A stretch of DNA of 64,000 nt from Akebia trifoliata. Its lineage: Eukaryota; Streptophyta; Magnoliopsida; Ranunculales; Lardizabalaceae. Position 1 is the first letter of the stretch. Each line of letters starts with the position of its first letter. A program made the translations under genes and the position numbers. Positions 30,791 to 43,810 of this stretch are shown in pieces. The DNA lies in NCBI GenBank assembly GCA_017979445.1, contig JADQWC010000657.1, positions 1-64,000 of the forward strand. The letters are read 5' to 3'. Under the pieces are notes generated by a model. That model was not told the origin of the DNA and made no database searches. It saw only the letters and a list, made by a program, of their open reading frames with translations.

Positions 30791-33700
30791 TGAATCTCTT
30801 AATCTCATTAAGGAGAAGGCATACCAGGGCAGCCATCATTAAGAAGAAAAAATACTCTGTGTTGTTCGAGAATGGCTATGGCCACACCAATTTTTGCTAG
30901 CATTGGTTTTTGTTTTTGTTTTTTTTTTTTAAAGAAAAAAAGAAAGAAAAGGTTGTTGCCAGTTTTGTGTGTTTTAAAAAAAAAAACAAAAAAAATCAAT
31001 TTATTTTAAGGGGGGTCAGGAAACTTCTTGAAGAAAATTTTAGAGAGTTGTTATTAACATGCCAATTTTTTACTTGTAACGCATCAATCTATGTGTAATC
31101 AATTATTTATTTTTAAAAGGATTCGTGTGTTGTAAGTAAGCAATAGGTGTGCAATAATATATCTCAATTATTGTCTATGGCTAAAGAGAAAATAAATTTT
31201 TTCTATTGTCACACCAATTTATACTTATAGCACATCACATCAGGATGTTTGCTATTTTTTTTTTGATTGCAAAGGAATTGGTGTGGCAATAAGATTTTTT
31301 TTTTGACTCTATTTTTTAGTTTTTTTTAATAGTTAAAAAAAAAAAAAGTTCATTGCTCCTTACAACCATCATTCTATCATCAATTCCATCATCAATTCAA
31401 TATTCATTATAATCTCGATTTATTTTGGGTCACCCAAAGCGATCTTGATTGGACCATAAAGAAAAAAAAAAATCCTTTTGTTTGGATTCAAAAAATAAAA
31501 TTTGTGCCTATTTCAATGTTGGATCCGATTGATGAATTTTTTGTGATATTTTGATTGATCGCCCATCTACTATGTCATGATCTCTACATATGTATATTTC
31601 AATATGGTTGCTTTGATTTCAATACAATGGTTTGTATTCTTTGATTAAATATCCATATGGTATGATTAGGCCCACGGGCCCATTTGTTTAAAAAAGCCCC
31701 GGACACACCCTATCCTGTTTTGCACACACCACATGCACGTTTAGTGTTTTGCATACTTACACGTCCCATATAGCCAACGTGGCACTAGTGCGTGGCCCGG
31801 TCTCTTCGGAGATGGGACGTCATTCATGAAAATCACAACTCCAGTCACGTACCTTAGGGTATATCAAACTGGGGCATCAATACCGTCTGATCAGGTGATT
31901 CTGAGAGGTATATTGATGCACCCAGGCTGGAGCAACCTGAACCTTTGACCTATTGTGAGCCACACAGTCACATGTCCCGATTGCCAACATAGTACTAGTA
32001 CGTGGTCGATCCCCTCGTGGGATGCTAAACCATTTATGAAAGTTACAACTCTTGACTCGTACCCGTAGGTATATACAAGATAATCCAAGTATATCAATTG
32101 CACTTCTTGGTCAAAATCGGTGCTTAAACGAGATCCTGCCCCGCTGTACCCTACTGTACGAGGGGGATAAACTACATTTATTCCAGACGAGAGCTATTTA
32201 AGTGGGCCCTTGCTCAGCATCGTGCGCCACCTCTCAACTGGAGATCAAACTGGCTGTTTTTGACTTCAGAGAAGTGAGTTGAGGTTTTAGATTATCACTT
32301 ATACGGTATATCAAACCAAGTCACCACGTATCGAGAGGTATATAGGTGTACTTGGGCAAGGATGGCCAGATAAAAATGCATTGCACGTAGTAAACTTAGA
32401 GTCTAGAAACCTTTCCTGTAGGTCACGACTCGAACTTATCGTGGGTGTTCCCGGGTTGCTCCATTTAATCTAACCAAAAGGTAAGTGGGCGGACCGATCC
32501 ACACCGTTCAAACTGAAACCCGCAATATCGATCCGACCCAATCGGTGAAATGTACCGATTAATTTAAACCATTCAAACCAGTTGGCCCAATTAACAAATG
32601 GATTAAGCTAATCAATACTAAATCAATTGGACTAATTAGTTTCACTTTTAAAAATTCAGGCCACATTATATAAGAAGATTCGATCTTAGGATCAAATTAA
32701 TTTATCTGATCAAAGGCCCAATCCCAATCAGGGGTAGACCCATTTCTAACCTTTCTCACCTTCTTGGTCACTATAGACTTATAGTGCATTTGGATTTAAT
32801 ATTTCCCACCGGAGGGTTAATTTATATCAAAATTTTAATCATGTGGTTAAGAGTTAAACCTTCAGAATCGATGGTTAATTTTAGGTGTCCCTAAACGTTC
32901 TAAACCCTCATCTTTGTCATTTTGGGTCCGTCAAAAGAGTAGTCTAGTCAAAGTACCAATGTCAAGTACAAGTAGTCCATCCACCCAGAAGGACTTTCTC
33001 GCTTTGTAGATAATTATCCCTGAGTTTTCTTTGAATTTCAATCCAGTTTTCGTCAATTTTTAAATCCAGTTAGTTACGTTAGTCTTTCTTCAACTTTCAA
33101 GTTTTAGTCGAGTTTGTCAGTCTATGTTTTTTAATTCCAATAGAATACAGAAGCTTTTGATTATCATGCGTTCAATAATGATGTGAACATAAAATTGGAT
33201 ATGAGAAATGCCTTAAAGTTCACTAATCAAGCTCGATAAATATTTGAATTAAATAGTACACTCAAAAAATGTAAATGGCTACTACATTTTTCTTAGAAGA
33301 ACATGAGAGAATAATAAATTTACTAGAGAAATTTAACAACGTTCCTGCATGGTCTCGTGAGAATATATGGATAGATTGTACCAAAATAGATCAAATCCTA
33401 AATTTGAGGGTGAATTTCAAAATCAAAGATTATCAAGAATGATGTAGTTGAAACCATCAACAAAGGTGTTAAGATCTGCAAGAAGGGATTCATCATGTTT
33501 TTCACTTAAGAAAGAAGAGTTCTCATTCACGAAAGAATATAAGATTTTTTTTTGAAGTTTGGAAAGGGTTGAACGAGTCAACGTCAAATACAAAGAAGTC
33601 AATCACACTCAACTTTGTAAAAGAAGACTGAAGATTTCTCTTTATCAGAAAAAGACTGAAGATTATTTCTTCTCAGAAGAAGATGAAGATTACTCATTCT

Positions 33701-35150
33701 CAAAAGAAGACCTTACTCGATAGAGTAATCAAGACATCGAGTTCCTAAAACCTTGACTAAATCGAGTAGTATTTCATAAAAAGAGGCCTTCTTTGGTCGA
33801 ACCACTTTCCTGTCTTACCAAGAAAAAGATAACATTCTTTAACCCCTGGCAGTTTTAAAAAAAAAATCAATAGTCTCTTCTTTCTAAACCACGTCGACTA
33901 ACCTTGGGAGGGAATCTTAGTATGAACTATGTTTTGACCTGATCCCAAAAGAAAAAAAATATTTGGGGTACGTAGGCAACCTAAGAAGTTACTTCAAGCT
34001 CGGTCACAAAAAAAATGTATTCTCTTAAGGAAAATGTCATCCAAAAGAAAAATCCCCTATTAAAAGGTTTCAAAAGAACAGAATGCCAAATTATGGGCAT
34101 TAGAAAAAAAAGAAAATAATGCCAAACAAGGGGCATTAGAAAAAAAGAGTCAAAAGAATTTACAGAAAATAATGAAAAAAAAAAGAGAATATTAGACTAG
34201 GGGCATTTTGGGAAGTCGAGCCTTTTACCCTTTTTTTCTAAATCATATCCTAAGCCCACCTATTAAGTCCTCCTGAATGCTAATTGACTCGGTTAAGGTG
34301 TAGGGAACTAAGAAGTTGTCGAGTTAAATATTCAAGATCATCCAGAAAAAAAGAAGCCCGCTAAGTCGAAAATCCGAAAATACGACTTAGGCAAAAGTTA
34401 TGGTATAACTATAAAAAAAGAAAGCCTGCTAGGTTGAAAACTTGAAAAAGGCAACCTAAGCAAAAATCAAGGCATCATCAGAAAAAGAAAAACAAAGTCC
34501 GCTAGATTGAAAACCTGAAGAGGCGATCTAGGCAAAAATTAGGGCATCATCAATAGGAGGAAAGGTCTCATCAAGAAGAAAAATTCAGAAGGAAGCTTGT
34601 GCAGAAACTAGAAAATGCAGGACCATTCAAGCTATAATATTCGTTTTTTATCCAAGAGCTCACATCCAACGAAGACAATGTTGAAGTCAAAAAAATCAGA
34701 AGTCATCTTGAACATTGTAGGATCTTCAAAAGTATGTTACTTGTTCAAGTGTTCGCTAATGGAAGATGTAGAATCATCAACCACTTTGAAAAGAAAGATC
34801 TTCTATTATAATATTTATCAAAAAATTTTAAGTCCAGCTCAAGCATTTCTCAAAAATAATAATCAATTCTTTATTGCACATATGATAATCTTAAGAGTGT
34901 TAAATTTAAGAGAATGTCAGTTCTTCTATCTGTCATACATCAGAGTCCATATTTTTCAAGCGTAATCCATTCCATTAGTCTCGTAGTCAAGTCCCAATTA
35001 AAGCAAACCTTGAAACTAGGGGCATTTTTGAAGGTCATTTAATTTCAAAGTTTTTGTTCTTAATCACATGATGAAAAGAAAAATCTTATTAAAAAGTCCG
35101 ATGAAGTCCAATGACAATTATGAACCCAGATGCATGATAAGCTAATAAAG
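30791..35150. other. Non-coding interior of the LTR element
   Basis: No recognisable proteins in 4.4 kb. It holds A/T homopolymer runs (30910-31000, 31255-31350) and an imperfect duplication at 31755-31870 and 31970-32090 around TGGCACTAGTGCGTGG / TAGTACTAGTACGTGG. Three copies of a roughly 75-bp unit around CCGCTAAGTCGAAAATCCG, CTGCTAGGTTGAAAACTTG and CCGCTAGATTGAAAACCTG lie at 34350-34560. Confidence 0.6.
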
Positions 35151-36270
35151 GCCCGATCTTTCAAGCTCGATTAATAGGATTGTTTAAGTTTCTATAAATC
35201 TAAACCCAAGAAACGTGGCTTAGTAAGTTCGAGTCCGAGAAATGAGACTCCAACTTTTTGAATCATAGAATGAGTGGACTTTTTAAAGTGCCTATAAACC
35301 TAAGTTCAAGTTCGAGAAACGAGACTCCAACTTTTTGAATCATAGAATGAGTAGGCTTTTTGAAGTGCATACAAACCTAAGTGCGAGTCCAAGAAACGAG
35401 ACTCCAACTTTTTTAATCATAGAATGAATAGGTTTTTTGAAGTGCCTACAAACCTAAGTGCGAGTCCGAGAAACGAGACTCCAAATTTTTTAATCATAGA
35501 ATGAATAGGTTTTTTGAAGTGCCTACAAACCTAAGTGCGAGTCCGAGAAACGAGACTTCAAATTTTTGAATCATAGAATGAATGGACTTTTTGAAGTGCC
35601 TACAAACCTAAGTTCGAGTCCGAAAAACGAGACTCCAACTTTTTTAATCATAGAATAAATAGGCTTTTTGAAGTTCCTACAAACCTAAGTTCGAGTCCGA
35701 GAAACGAGACTCCAACTTTTTGAATCATAGAATGAGTGGACTTTTTGAAGTGCCTATAAACCTAAGTTCGAGTCTGAGAAACGAGATTCCAACCTTTTGA
35801 ATCATAGAATGTATAGGCTTTTTGAAGTGCCTATTAACCTAAGTTCGAGTCCGAGAAACGAGACTCCAACTTGTTGAATCATAGAATGAGTAGGCTTTTT
35901 GAAGTGCCTATAAACCTAAGTTTGAGTTCGAGAAATGAGACTCCAACTTTTTGAATCATAGAATGAGTAGGTTTTTTGAAGTGCCTACAAACCTAAGTGC
36001 GAATCCGAGAAACGAGACTCCAACTTTTTGAATCATAGAATGAGTAGGTTTTCTGAAGTGCCTACAAACCTAGGTTCGAGTCTGAGAAGCGAGACTCCAA
36101 CTTTTTGAATCATAAAATGAATAGGTTTTTTGAAGTACCTATAAACCTTAGTTCGAGTCTGAGAAACGAGACTCCAATTTCAATATGATTGTTTAAGTTC
36201 CTGTAAATCTTAGCCAGAGTCCGAGAAACGAGACTCTAACTTTTTTGAATCATAGAATGAATTAACAGGA
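35150..36270. repeat. Tandem repeat, period about 77 bp, inside the LTR element
   Basis: About 13-14 units follow the pattern TTTTTGAATCATAGAATGAG, then AGGCTTTTTGAAGTGCCTAC, then AACCTAAGTTCGAGTCCGAG, then AAACGAGACTCCAACTTTT. Unit starts measured at 35260, 35338, 35415, 35491 and 35568 are 76-78 bp apart. Each unit contains GAGTC, ten bases, GACTC, an inverted repeat able to form a small hairpin. The last units near 36190-36330 are decayed. Confidence 0.9.
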
Positions 36271-36799
36271 TTGTTTTAGTTCTTTAGCCTGAGAAGCGTG
36301 ACTACAATAGGTTCGAGTCCGATGAACGAGACTCAAATTTTTTCGAACTCTAAAAAAGAATTTCAAATAAGATTTAACGAAGTTCCTACAATGTTATGAC
36401 TCCGTTACCACATTGTTAAACCTTGCCATGATTGTTTTCGTTGCATAAGTGCATCTCAATTTTGAATAATTATTGTCAGTGAGAGAAGATCTCTAGGACC
36501 TGACACATTTTTACTCAGTAAGCATCACACCATTGCACACACGTGCACTTTTGCATTAGTCAGGGAGAATTTTCTAAAATTCGAGGATCTAACATCGTCA
36601 GTGAGAGTTCAAACTCAAGGACCTGACAACCTTTTAGTTCGAGGAGAATTTTACCCTCAAGGATCCGAACGCCTCGACGAATTACTAAATCAAGTTGCAA
36701 AATGAGCTCTTATTAGCTTTGGCATTCAGATATCGCACTATCTACCAAAATAGATTTTACTATCTAGTTTGCTTCAACCCTCTGCTAAAGAGGGACATC
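36271..36799. other. 3' untranslated part and polypurine tract of the LTR element
   Basis: No coding similarity. Imperfect repeats of GTCAGTGAGAG...GACCTGACA occur at 36475-36510 and 36597-36630. The stretch ends with GCTAAAGAGGGACATC, the polypurine-like tract just before the right LTR at 36800. Confidence 0.6.
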
Positions 36800-38522
36800 T
36801 GTAGACACCCCATTTTTGCACTCGCCTGATTAATTAATCAACTCGTCAACCCGATCGCAATGATTCCCAATGATGGATGATTATTCCAATGCTTTATTTT
36901 GTTACCAAATATGTTTCAGAAATCCGGATGAGGTATCTCAAACTGACAAAACTGTAGAAACCACGCTACGCTAGGAAAACACGACTCCAGAAACATAGAA
37001 ATCATCATTTTTAGACAAAAAGAAACTTCACGATAAAAATCACTAAAAATTAACCAAATTACCAAAATACCCCTAACATCAAAACAACCCTAGAGCCTAC
37101 GTTACGATTAGGAAAACTCATTCAAACACATAAAATAATAAATTGAAATCAAATAAATCATTTCGCCAATTTTCATAGAATTTGACAAAATTACGAAAAT
37201 GCCCCTCATAAAGTTCACAATCATTTCACACAAAAAAATTTCATAAATGATACAAACCAATATTTCCATTGAATTCCTTACGAAAAATTATTTCTAAAAC
37301 ATCCTAGAACATCGAAAACTGACTTAAAACGCGAAAAGTCCTCTCTGGGGGTAAAACGGTAATTTCATAATTTTTTTAATTAAAAATTTTAAAATTAATA
37401 AATAAAATATTAAATAATTAAAGTGAAAAATTAATGAAATTAATTTAAAATTTTGAACTAAAAAAATCGATCAATCGGGCTCTCAGGCAAAATTGTTGAG
37501 GGTTCGCAAGATATTTCTTTAAGGATCTCTCCATTTGGGGGTCCGAAGAATTAAAGATATAATAGAGGGAGGTTCTCAAAAAAAATTAAAGTCAACCAAG
37601 CAAGACTAAAGTCAAGGTATTAAAGTCAATCAAGTAAGACTAAAGTCAAAATTAAAGTCAATTAATTAAGACTAAAGTCAAAATCTTAAAGTCAATCAAT
37701 TAAGACTAAAGTCAAGGTATTAAAGTCAATCAAATAAGACCAAAAGTCAAAATCCTAATAGAGTTCTAATTAAATAATAATTCTATTTAATAGAGTTCTA
37801 ACTAAAATATAACTCGACCTAAAATAATTTTAATTAAAATACAATTTTACCTAAAACAATTCTAACTAAAACACTCTAACTAAAAGAATTATAATCAAAT
37901 ACTAATTCTATCTAAATCAACTCTTAAAAAAATATATAAATAGAGGTCCTCATACTCTATTTTCATATCAAATCAGAAACCCTAGGAAAAGTAGGTCAAG
38001 AAGCCTTCCCAACTTTTCCAAAACCCTAATTTTGAAGCCCTAACCCCTTACCTAACATCCATACCTCAATTTTAGCTCAAAAAACACCAGAAAACCCTTC
38101 CAAAATACCTTCAAATCCATAAGAAAAATCAGAAAAATAATAGATCTTAGAAGAAGATACATCAACTTGGAGATCTGAAATCAAATCCGGTGATGGGTGA
38201 ATAGCAAGGAAATACATACGTAGATACTCTTCGCTGGTGCTGAGGGAATCGTTGTAATCGGCAAAGTAACTTTCTTTTATATATTTTTTTTAGTATAATT
38301 ATTTATTATTTTTGGTCTATTTTGCAATGTAACCGATTTTTAGTGCCTAACATCTTCCAACCCCGTAACGTGATCCCCGGACCCGTATTTTCTTTCGTAG
38401 ATTAGTTGTTTTTATTTTTAGAGTCAATGATCGGTTCCTAGACCGTAATAACTAGGTGGCGACTCCCAAACCTCAAGGGTCAAAAGCCGATCCGCGCACC
38501 CCGCGGATCGAGGGCACTTTCA
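36800..38522 (+). repeat. 3' LTR
   Basis: 1723 bp. It aligns along its length with the 5' LTR; the clearest difference is the absence here of about 45 bp present at 28968-29015 (GAGGCCAGCACTTGCCGGGT region), at position 38342. Confidence 0.9.
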
Positions 38523-38595
38523 CAATTAAGTTTGGGAATCATATTTATAACTGCTGTGATAATGTGGGTTAAATTATAGATTATAAGTCCTTAAT
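38523..38595 (+). repeat. LINE-composite leader remnant between two LTR insertions
   Basis: CAATTAAGTTTGGGAATCAT to TAAGTCCTTAAT continues the sequence broken at 27423 and matches 18000-18050 and 48467-48532. The last five bases, TTAAT, are the left copy of the solo LTR target duplication. Confidence 0.85.
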
Positions 38596-40337
38596 TGTAG
38601 ACACCCCATTTTTGCACCCGCCTGATTAATCAACTCGTCAACCCGATCGCAATGATTCCCAATGATGGATGTGTATTCCATTGCTTTATTTTGTTACCAG
38701 ATATGTTTCAGAAATCCGGATGAGGTATCTCAAACTGACAAAACCTTAGAAACCACGCTACGCTAGGAAAATACAACCATAGAAACATAGAAATCATCAT
38801 CTTGCGGACCAAAAAGAAGTTTCACGATAAAAATCACTAAAACTGATCAAATTACTAAAATACCCCTAACCTCAAAACCACCTTAGAGCCTACGTTACGC
38901 TTAGGAAAACTCTCTCAAATACATAAAATAACAAATTGAAACCAAATAAATCATTTCACAAATTTTAACAGAATTTGACAAAATTACGAAAATGCCCCTC
39001 ATAAAGTTCACGACCATTTCACACAAAAAATTTCATAAATAACACAAACCAATATTTCCATTGAATTCCTTACGAAAAATCGATTCTAAAATATCCTAGA
39101 ACATTAAAAACTGACTTAAAACGTGAAAAGTCCTCTCCGGGGGCAAAACGATAATTTCACAATTTTCATGATAAAAAATTCCGAAATTAATAAATAAAAT
39201 ATTAAATAATTAAATTAAAACATTAATAAAATTAATTTAAAATTTTGAATTAAAAAAATCGATCAATCGGACTCTCAGGCAAAATTGTTGAGGGTTCGTG
39301 AGATATTTCTTTAAGGACCCCTCAATTTGGGGGTCCAAAGAATTAAAGATATTTTAGAGGGGGGTTCTCCAAAAATTAAAAGTAAATCAAGCAAGACTAA
39401 AGTCAAGGTATTAAAGTCAATCAAGTGAGACTAAAGTCAAAATTAAAGTCAATTAAGCAAGACTGAAGTCAAGATATTAAAAGTCAAACAATTAAGACTA
39501 AAGTCAAAACATTAAAAGTCAATCAAATAAGACCAAAAGTCATAATAGAAATCTAATTAAATAATAACTCTATCTAATAGAGTTCTAACTTAAAAACAAT
39601 TCTACCTAAAACAATTCTAATTAAAACACAATTCTACCTAAAACAATTTTAACTAAAACACAACTCTAATTAAAAGATCTCTAATTAAACACTAACTCTA
39701 TCCAAATCAACCCTAAAAAACATCTATAAATAGAGGTGCTCACACCCTATTTTCGTATCAAATAATAAACCCTAAGATAAGTAGGTCTAGAAGCTCCCCT
39801 AGCCCCCCATAAACCCTAGTTTTGGAGCCCCAACTCCTTACCTAACATCCCTCCTTCAATTTTAGTCTAGAAAACACCCAAAAGCCTTCTAAAAACACCC
39901 CCAAATCCGCAACAAACTTGAAGAGTTCAGATTAAAAAACAAGGAGATACCTTGCCTCGGAGATCCGAAGTCAAATCCGGAAACAGAACGAAGCAAGGGA
40001 GCACGGTACAAGGAGCTCTTTTTGTCAGATCTGAGGGAACCAAGTCTTTGCCATCGGAAAGGTAAACCTTTTATTTTTATTTATTTTTTTATCTAGGTTT
40101 TAGCAATGTAATTTACTTGGGAATTTAGTAGAGACCGGCTTTGGCCGGGCGGGGTTGGTGCCTAACACCTTCCAACCCCGTAACTTGATCCCCGAATTCA
40201 GTTTTTTTGGTTTTAGATTAGCTTTTATCCGTTTAGAGTCATTGATCGGTTCCTAGACCGAAATAACTAGGTGGCGACTCCCAAACCTCAAGGGTCAAAA
40301 GCGGATCCGCGCACCCCGCGGATCGAGGGCGCTTTCA
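38596..40337 (+). mobile_element. Solo LTR of the same family
   Basis: 1742 bp, starts TGTAGACACCCCATTTTTG, ends GCGCTTTCA, and is flanked by TTAAT on both sides (38591-38595 and 40338-40342). No interior is attached, so it arose by LTR-LTR recombination after an insertion separate from the 27424 element. It keeps the 45-bp segment missing from the neighbouring 3' LTR and differs from both LTRs at many scattered sites, so it is a more divergent copy. Confidence 0.9.
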
Positions 40338-40342
40338 TTAAT

Positions 40343-40474
40343 AAGTGAAGGAAATTCTTAATTCTCATCTTCACGTCAGTGGAGAGGATAAGATCATCTG
40401 GATGACCACTGAATCTAGGCACTCTACTTCTCGAAGTGCTTTGGACTTGATTCAGCAAAGTTGTACTATGTGTC
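40343..40474 (+). mobile_element. LINE composite copy 6, remnant
   Basis: GTGAAGGAAATTCTTAATTC to GATTCAGCAAAG matches the start of part A in copies 2, 3 and 4. Similarity fades at about 40474, where Copia sequence takes over. Together with 26745-27423 and 38523-38595 it reconstructs one interrupted copy. Confidence 0.85.
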
Positions 40475-43400
40475 AGAAGTTTCTGCTTTCATTGTATTCC
40501 AATAGTAGAGTACAAAGGTATAAGTAGATACACGGGAAGCTATTCTAAGAAATACATGATCTAAAGTTATAATTATGGTTGACCCTTTAAGTAAGGGATT
40601 TTACAAAGAAATATTTTCTCTTGAATTTGTTCTTCATGTTCCTAACCTATCTCATGACCTTTTGTTTGTGAGTACCATTATCAAATCTTTAAATTGCCTG
40701 TAACTTTATTTTCTTACTTATTGTATTTTTTAGGACCTGACTTTGAGGAGGATTTTTGACAAGGGGTATGAAAGGAATGGACTATACCTATTTGGATCTC
40801 ACCCTATTGATATTCCGATTTTCATATTTCTATTCTCTGAGAGTTATACTTTTTCTTCTCAGGCTTTTGATTTATGGCATGCTCGCTTAGGATATGCTAA
40901 TTTTCAACACTTATGTCATTTATTTCCTACTTTAAAAACTTCTTGGAGTGACCACAAGTTTTAATACTCTGTGTGTGAGCTTTTTACATACACATCTACT
41001 TCTTTTATTCCTCGCATGCATTGGTTTAATGAAATATTTGATTTAGTTCCTTCTGATGTGTGGAGGCTTTCCATTGTTACTTTTTTTAATGGTTATAGAT
41101 ATTATATTACATTTATTGACGACTATTCTCGTTGTACTTGGATTTATTTGATGCATTCACGTTCTGAGGTGCTTCTTATTTTTGTTAATTTTCTTAAAAT
41201 GATTTAGACTCAATAAAAATCATTGTTAAATCTCTTAGGTTTGATAAAGGGGGGGGGGGGGATAGAGGGGCTATATATTTCTATGGGATTCGATCCCATT
41301 TATGAACATGGTATGCTTCATCAATTGACTTATCCCTACATTCCTGAATATAATGGGGTGACAGAACGTAAGAATCACCACCTCATAAGCATTGTTCGTC
41401 GTCTTCTTCGAGGGATATATGTTCCCAAATTATACTGGAATATGATAGTTCTCATTGCAATTTTTCTTCTTAACCGTGTTCCAAGTAGCACCTTAGTAGG
41501 GACAAGTGCCTTTTCATGTTTTTCTATTTGATAACATTCTCTTTTCCATTACTCTTAGAGTTTGTGGATACATTTGTTTTGATCAGGACATGACCCTTCA
41601 TCACACAAAATTAGATAACAAAACCATTTGGTATGTTTTCTTGGATTATTCGTCTATGTCAAAGGGGTATCACTATTATGATCCCATTTCTCATCGTGTA
41701 ATTCATTATTTTGATGTCACCTTTTTTGAAAATATTCCCTACTTTCGTGCTACATCTTCTTTGTAGGATTCCTTTCCTATAGTGCTACCATCTTTGATTT
41801 TCTCTCTATCTTCATCTTTGCAGTTGCTCAAGGTTTACTTTCGTTGCCCTCGCCCCTCTCTAACCTTGCCAACCTCCTCCTTTGATTCAAGTATACCCTT
41901 TTCTACTCTTCCTCTTATTCTTTATATTTTTGACTCTCACTTGCCTATTGCGCTTCGTAGTGGTAAATGGTAGCGTGTTACTGATCATCCTATTGCCCAA
42001 TTTATTTTCTATCAGGGATTCTCCCTTAATATCAAGCCTACCTTGTCGCCACTGATTTTATTCGAGATTCCTCGATTTGTATCAAAGGCGTTGTGAAATC
42101 CTAACTAAAATGGAGTCATGATTGTTGAGATGGATGCTTTGTAGAAAAATCATACCTGGGCGCTTGTTCCCCTACCCTTTGGGAAGCAGACTTTTGGTTG
42201 CAAATAGGTTTTCACTATTAAATATCTCGCGGATGGCACTATTTATCGGTACAAGGCACATCTTATTGCTAAGGGCTTTACGTAGACTCCAGGGAAAGAT
42301 TTTAAGTGCTATATTTGCTCCTGTAGAAAAACGCTCCACTGTTCGCCTTCTTATCTCTTTAGTTGCATGTCATTCGTGTCGTCTTTACCAACTCAATATG
42401 AAGAATGCCTTTCTAAATGGTGATTTGACTGAGGTTATTTACATGGACCCCTCTCCTGGATTTCATTTTCATGGGGAGTATTCGGGGAAGGTTTATCATC
42501 TCCTCAAATCTCTGTATAATCTGAAGTAGTTCTCACTAGTCTGGTTTTAGGGTTTCTTTGAGGTTATTTTATCTATGGAGTTTTTCAGATATCACTCAGA
42601 TAATATTTGCTTTGTTTGTCGAGGAGTTGATGGTTGTTGCACTATTTTTGTTTGTTTATGTTGATGATATTATTGTGACTAGAGATCGTGCACAGTAAAT
42701 TGACAAAGTAAAGATGTTATTGGATCGTGCTTTTGAGGTTAAGGACTTGAGTCCCCTTAAGTACTTCTTGGGGGATAAAAGTGACTAGCTCTCACCGTGG
42801 TATCTTGCTATCTCAGCGCAAATACACAATGAATTTTTTTTAGGACACTGGGATGCTTGGTTGTCATCTTGTTTTCTCTCCTTTGAATTAGAATCATCGT
42901 CTTCATATTGAATCCGATGATCTTTTATCTAATATTTGTTCTTATCAAAGACTCGTAGGCCGTCTGATTTATCTGACTAACATTAAATCAGATTTGACCT
43001 TTGTGGTTAGTGTAATCAGTCAATTCATGCATACTCTACGCTACATGTGTCTCGTCCTAGTATTGGGCTTTTCTACTCGTCTACTGCTCAACCACAGTTG
43101 TTTTGTTTCACTGATGTTGATTATGCTGGTTCTCTTACAAATAGGAGATTTACCCTAGTTTTTGTACTTTCCATGATAGTAACTTGATCTCATGGCAAAT
43201 TAAAAAATAGAGTGTAGTTTCTCATTCTTCTGCTAAAGTTGAGTATCGGGCTATGGCCCTTGGCACTTGTGAGCTTATTTAGCTTAGATCTTTACTGTCG
43301 GAATTGGGATTTCCTTTCTTTGATTCTTTCACTTTATTTTGTAATAACAAGCCTGCCATCATGCTTGTCTCTGGCTCAGTTCTCTATGAAAGGACCAAAC

Positions 43401-43810
43401 ATATAGAGGTTGATATTCATTTTCTCAGGTAGAAAGTTCGATCTGATGCTCTTCAAACAGTCTTTGTGACTTCTTCAGATCAACTTGCCGATATGCTTAC
43501 GAAGTCTGTTGGTCCTTTTGTGACTAATTCTCATCTTGTTTGAGGGGGAATATTGGAAATAATATTTATGTTTAATATTTTAATTTATTTTTACTTTCTA
43601 TTATTTCTATGGAAGGGTGTTTATGTCCATTCACTATTTGATTAATATATATATATATTTGTCAAGCTCTCATTATGAGACTTGACAATTACTTTTCCAT
43701 AATTCTTCTCTAAGTATATTAGTATTGCCCATACAAGCACGCACATACAATTGTTCATTTTCTTCTTGGTTAGATATATTAGTAATTTATTCATACATAT
43801 TTAAAAATAA
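40475..43810 (+). mobile_element. Copia retrotransposon, 5'-truncated and degenerate
   Basis: Ty1/Copia domains run in the right order on the plus strand, in many frames. They are the pre-integrase region (VLHVPNLSHDLLFVS at about 40630, LWHARLGYANFQHL at 40873), integrase core (FIDDYSRCTWIYLM, PEYNGVTERKNHHL), RT (LYQLNMKNAFLNGDL at about 42380, VYVDDIIVT at about 42660) and RNase H (SSAKVEYRAMALGTCELI at about 43220, DMLTKSVGPFV at 43490). A purine-rich TTGAGGGGGAATA at 43541 precedes an LTR-like stretch. gag and the 5' LTR are missing, and the element abuts the LINE remnant. Stops throughout show it is dead. The right boundary is approximate. Confidence 0.85.

Larger units (their letters stand above)
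27424..38522 (+). mobile_element. Large LTR retrotransposon derivative without visible gag-pol (LARD-like)
   Basis: The 11.1-kb element has LTRs at 27424-29185 and 36800-38522, both starting TGTAGACACCCCATTTTTG and ending TTTCA. It is flanked by the 5-bp duplication CAATT (27419-27423 and 38523-38527). A PBS-like GTGACGACTCCACTGGGG follows the left LTR, and a purine-rich AAAGAGGGACA precedes the right one. The 7.6-kb interior shows no gag, protease, RT or integrase; it holds a processed HVA22 copy, short repeats and a 77-bp array. Motifs such as CCCGCTAAGTCGAAAATCCG near the 3' end recall the 3' regions of Tat-lineage Gypsy elements; this assignment is inference. Confidence 0.85.

Noticed and set aside
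34615..34965. 116-codon open frame in the LTR element as a possible gag
   Set aside because: No CCHC knuckle or gag-like region and no adjoining protease or RT.
35150..36270. Regularly spaced repeats resembling a CRISPR array
   Set aside because: Units are contiguous imperfect 77-bp tandem repeats without unique spacers, inside a plant LTR element.
36800..40337. Complete second LTR retrotransposon bounded by 36800 and 40337
   Set aside because: The 73 bp between 38522 and 38596 is LINE-leader host sequence with separate target duplications, so these are two insertions.
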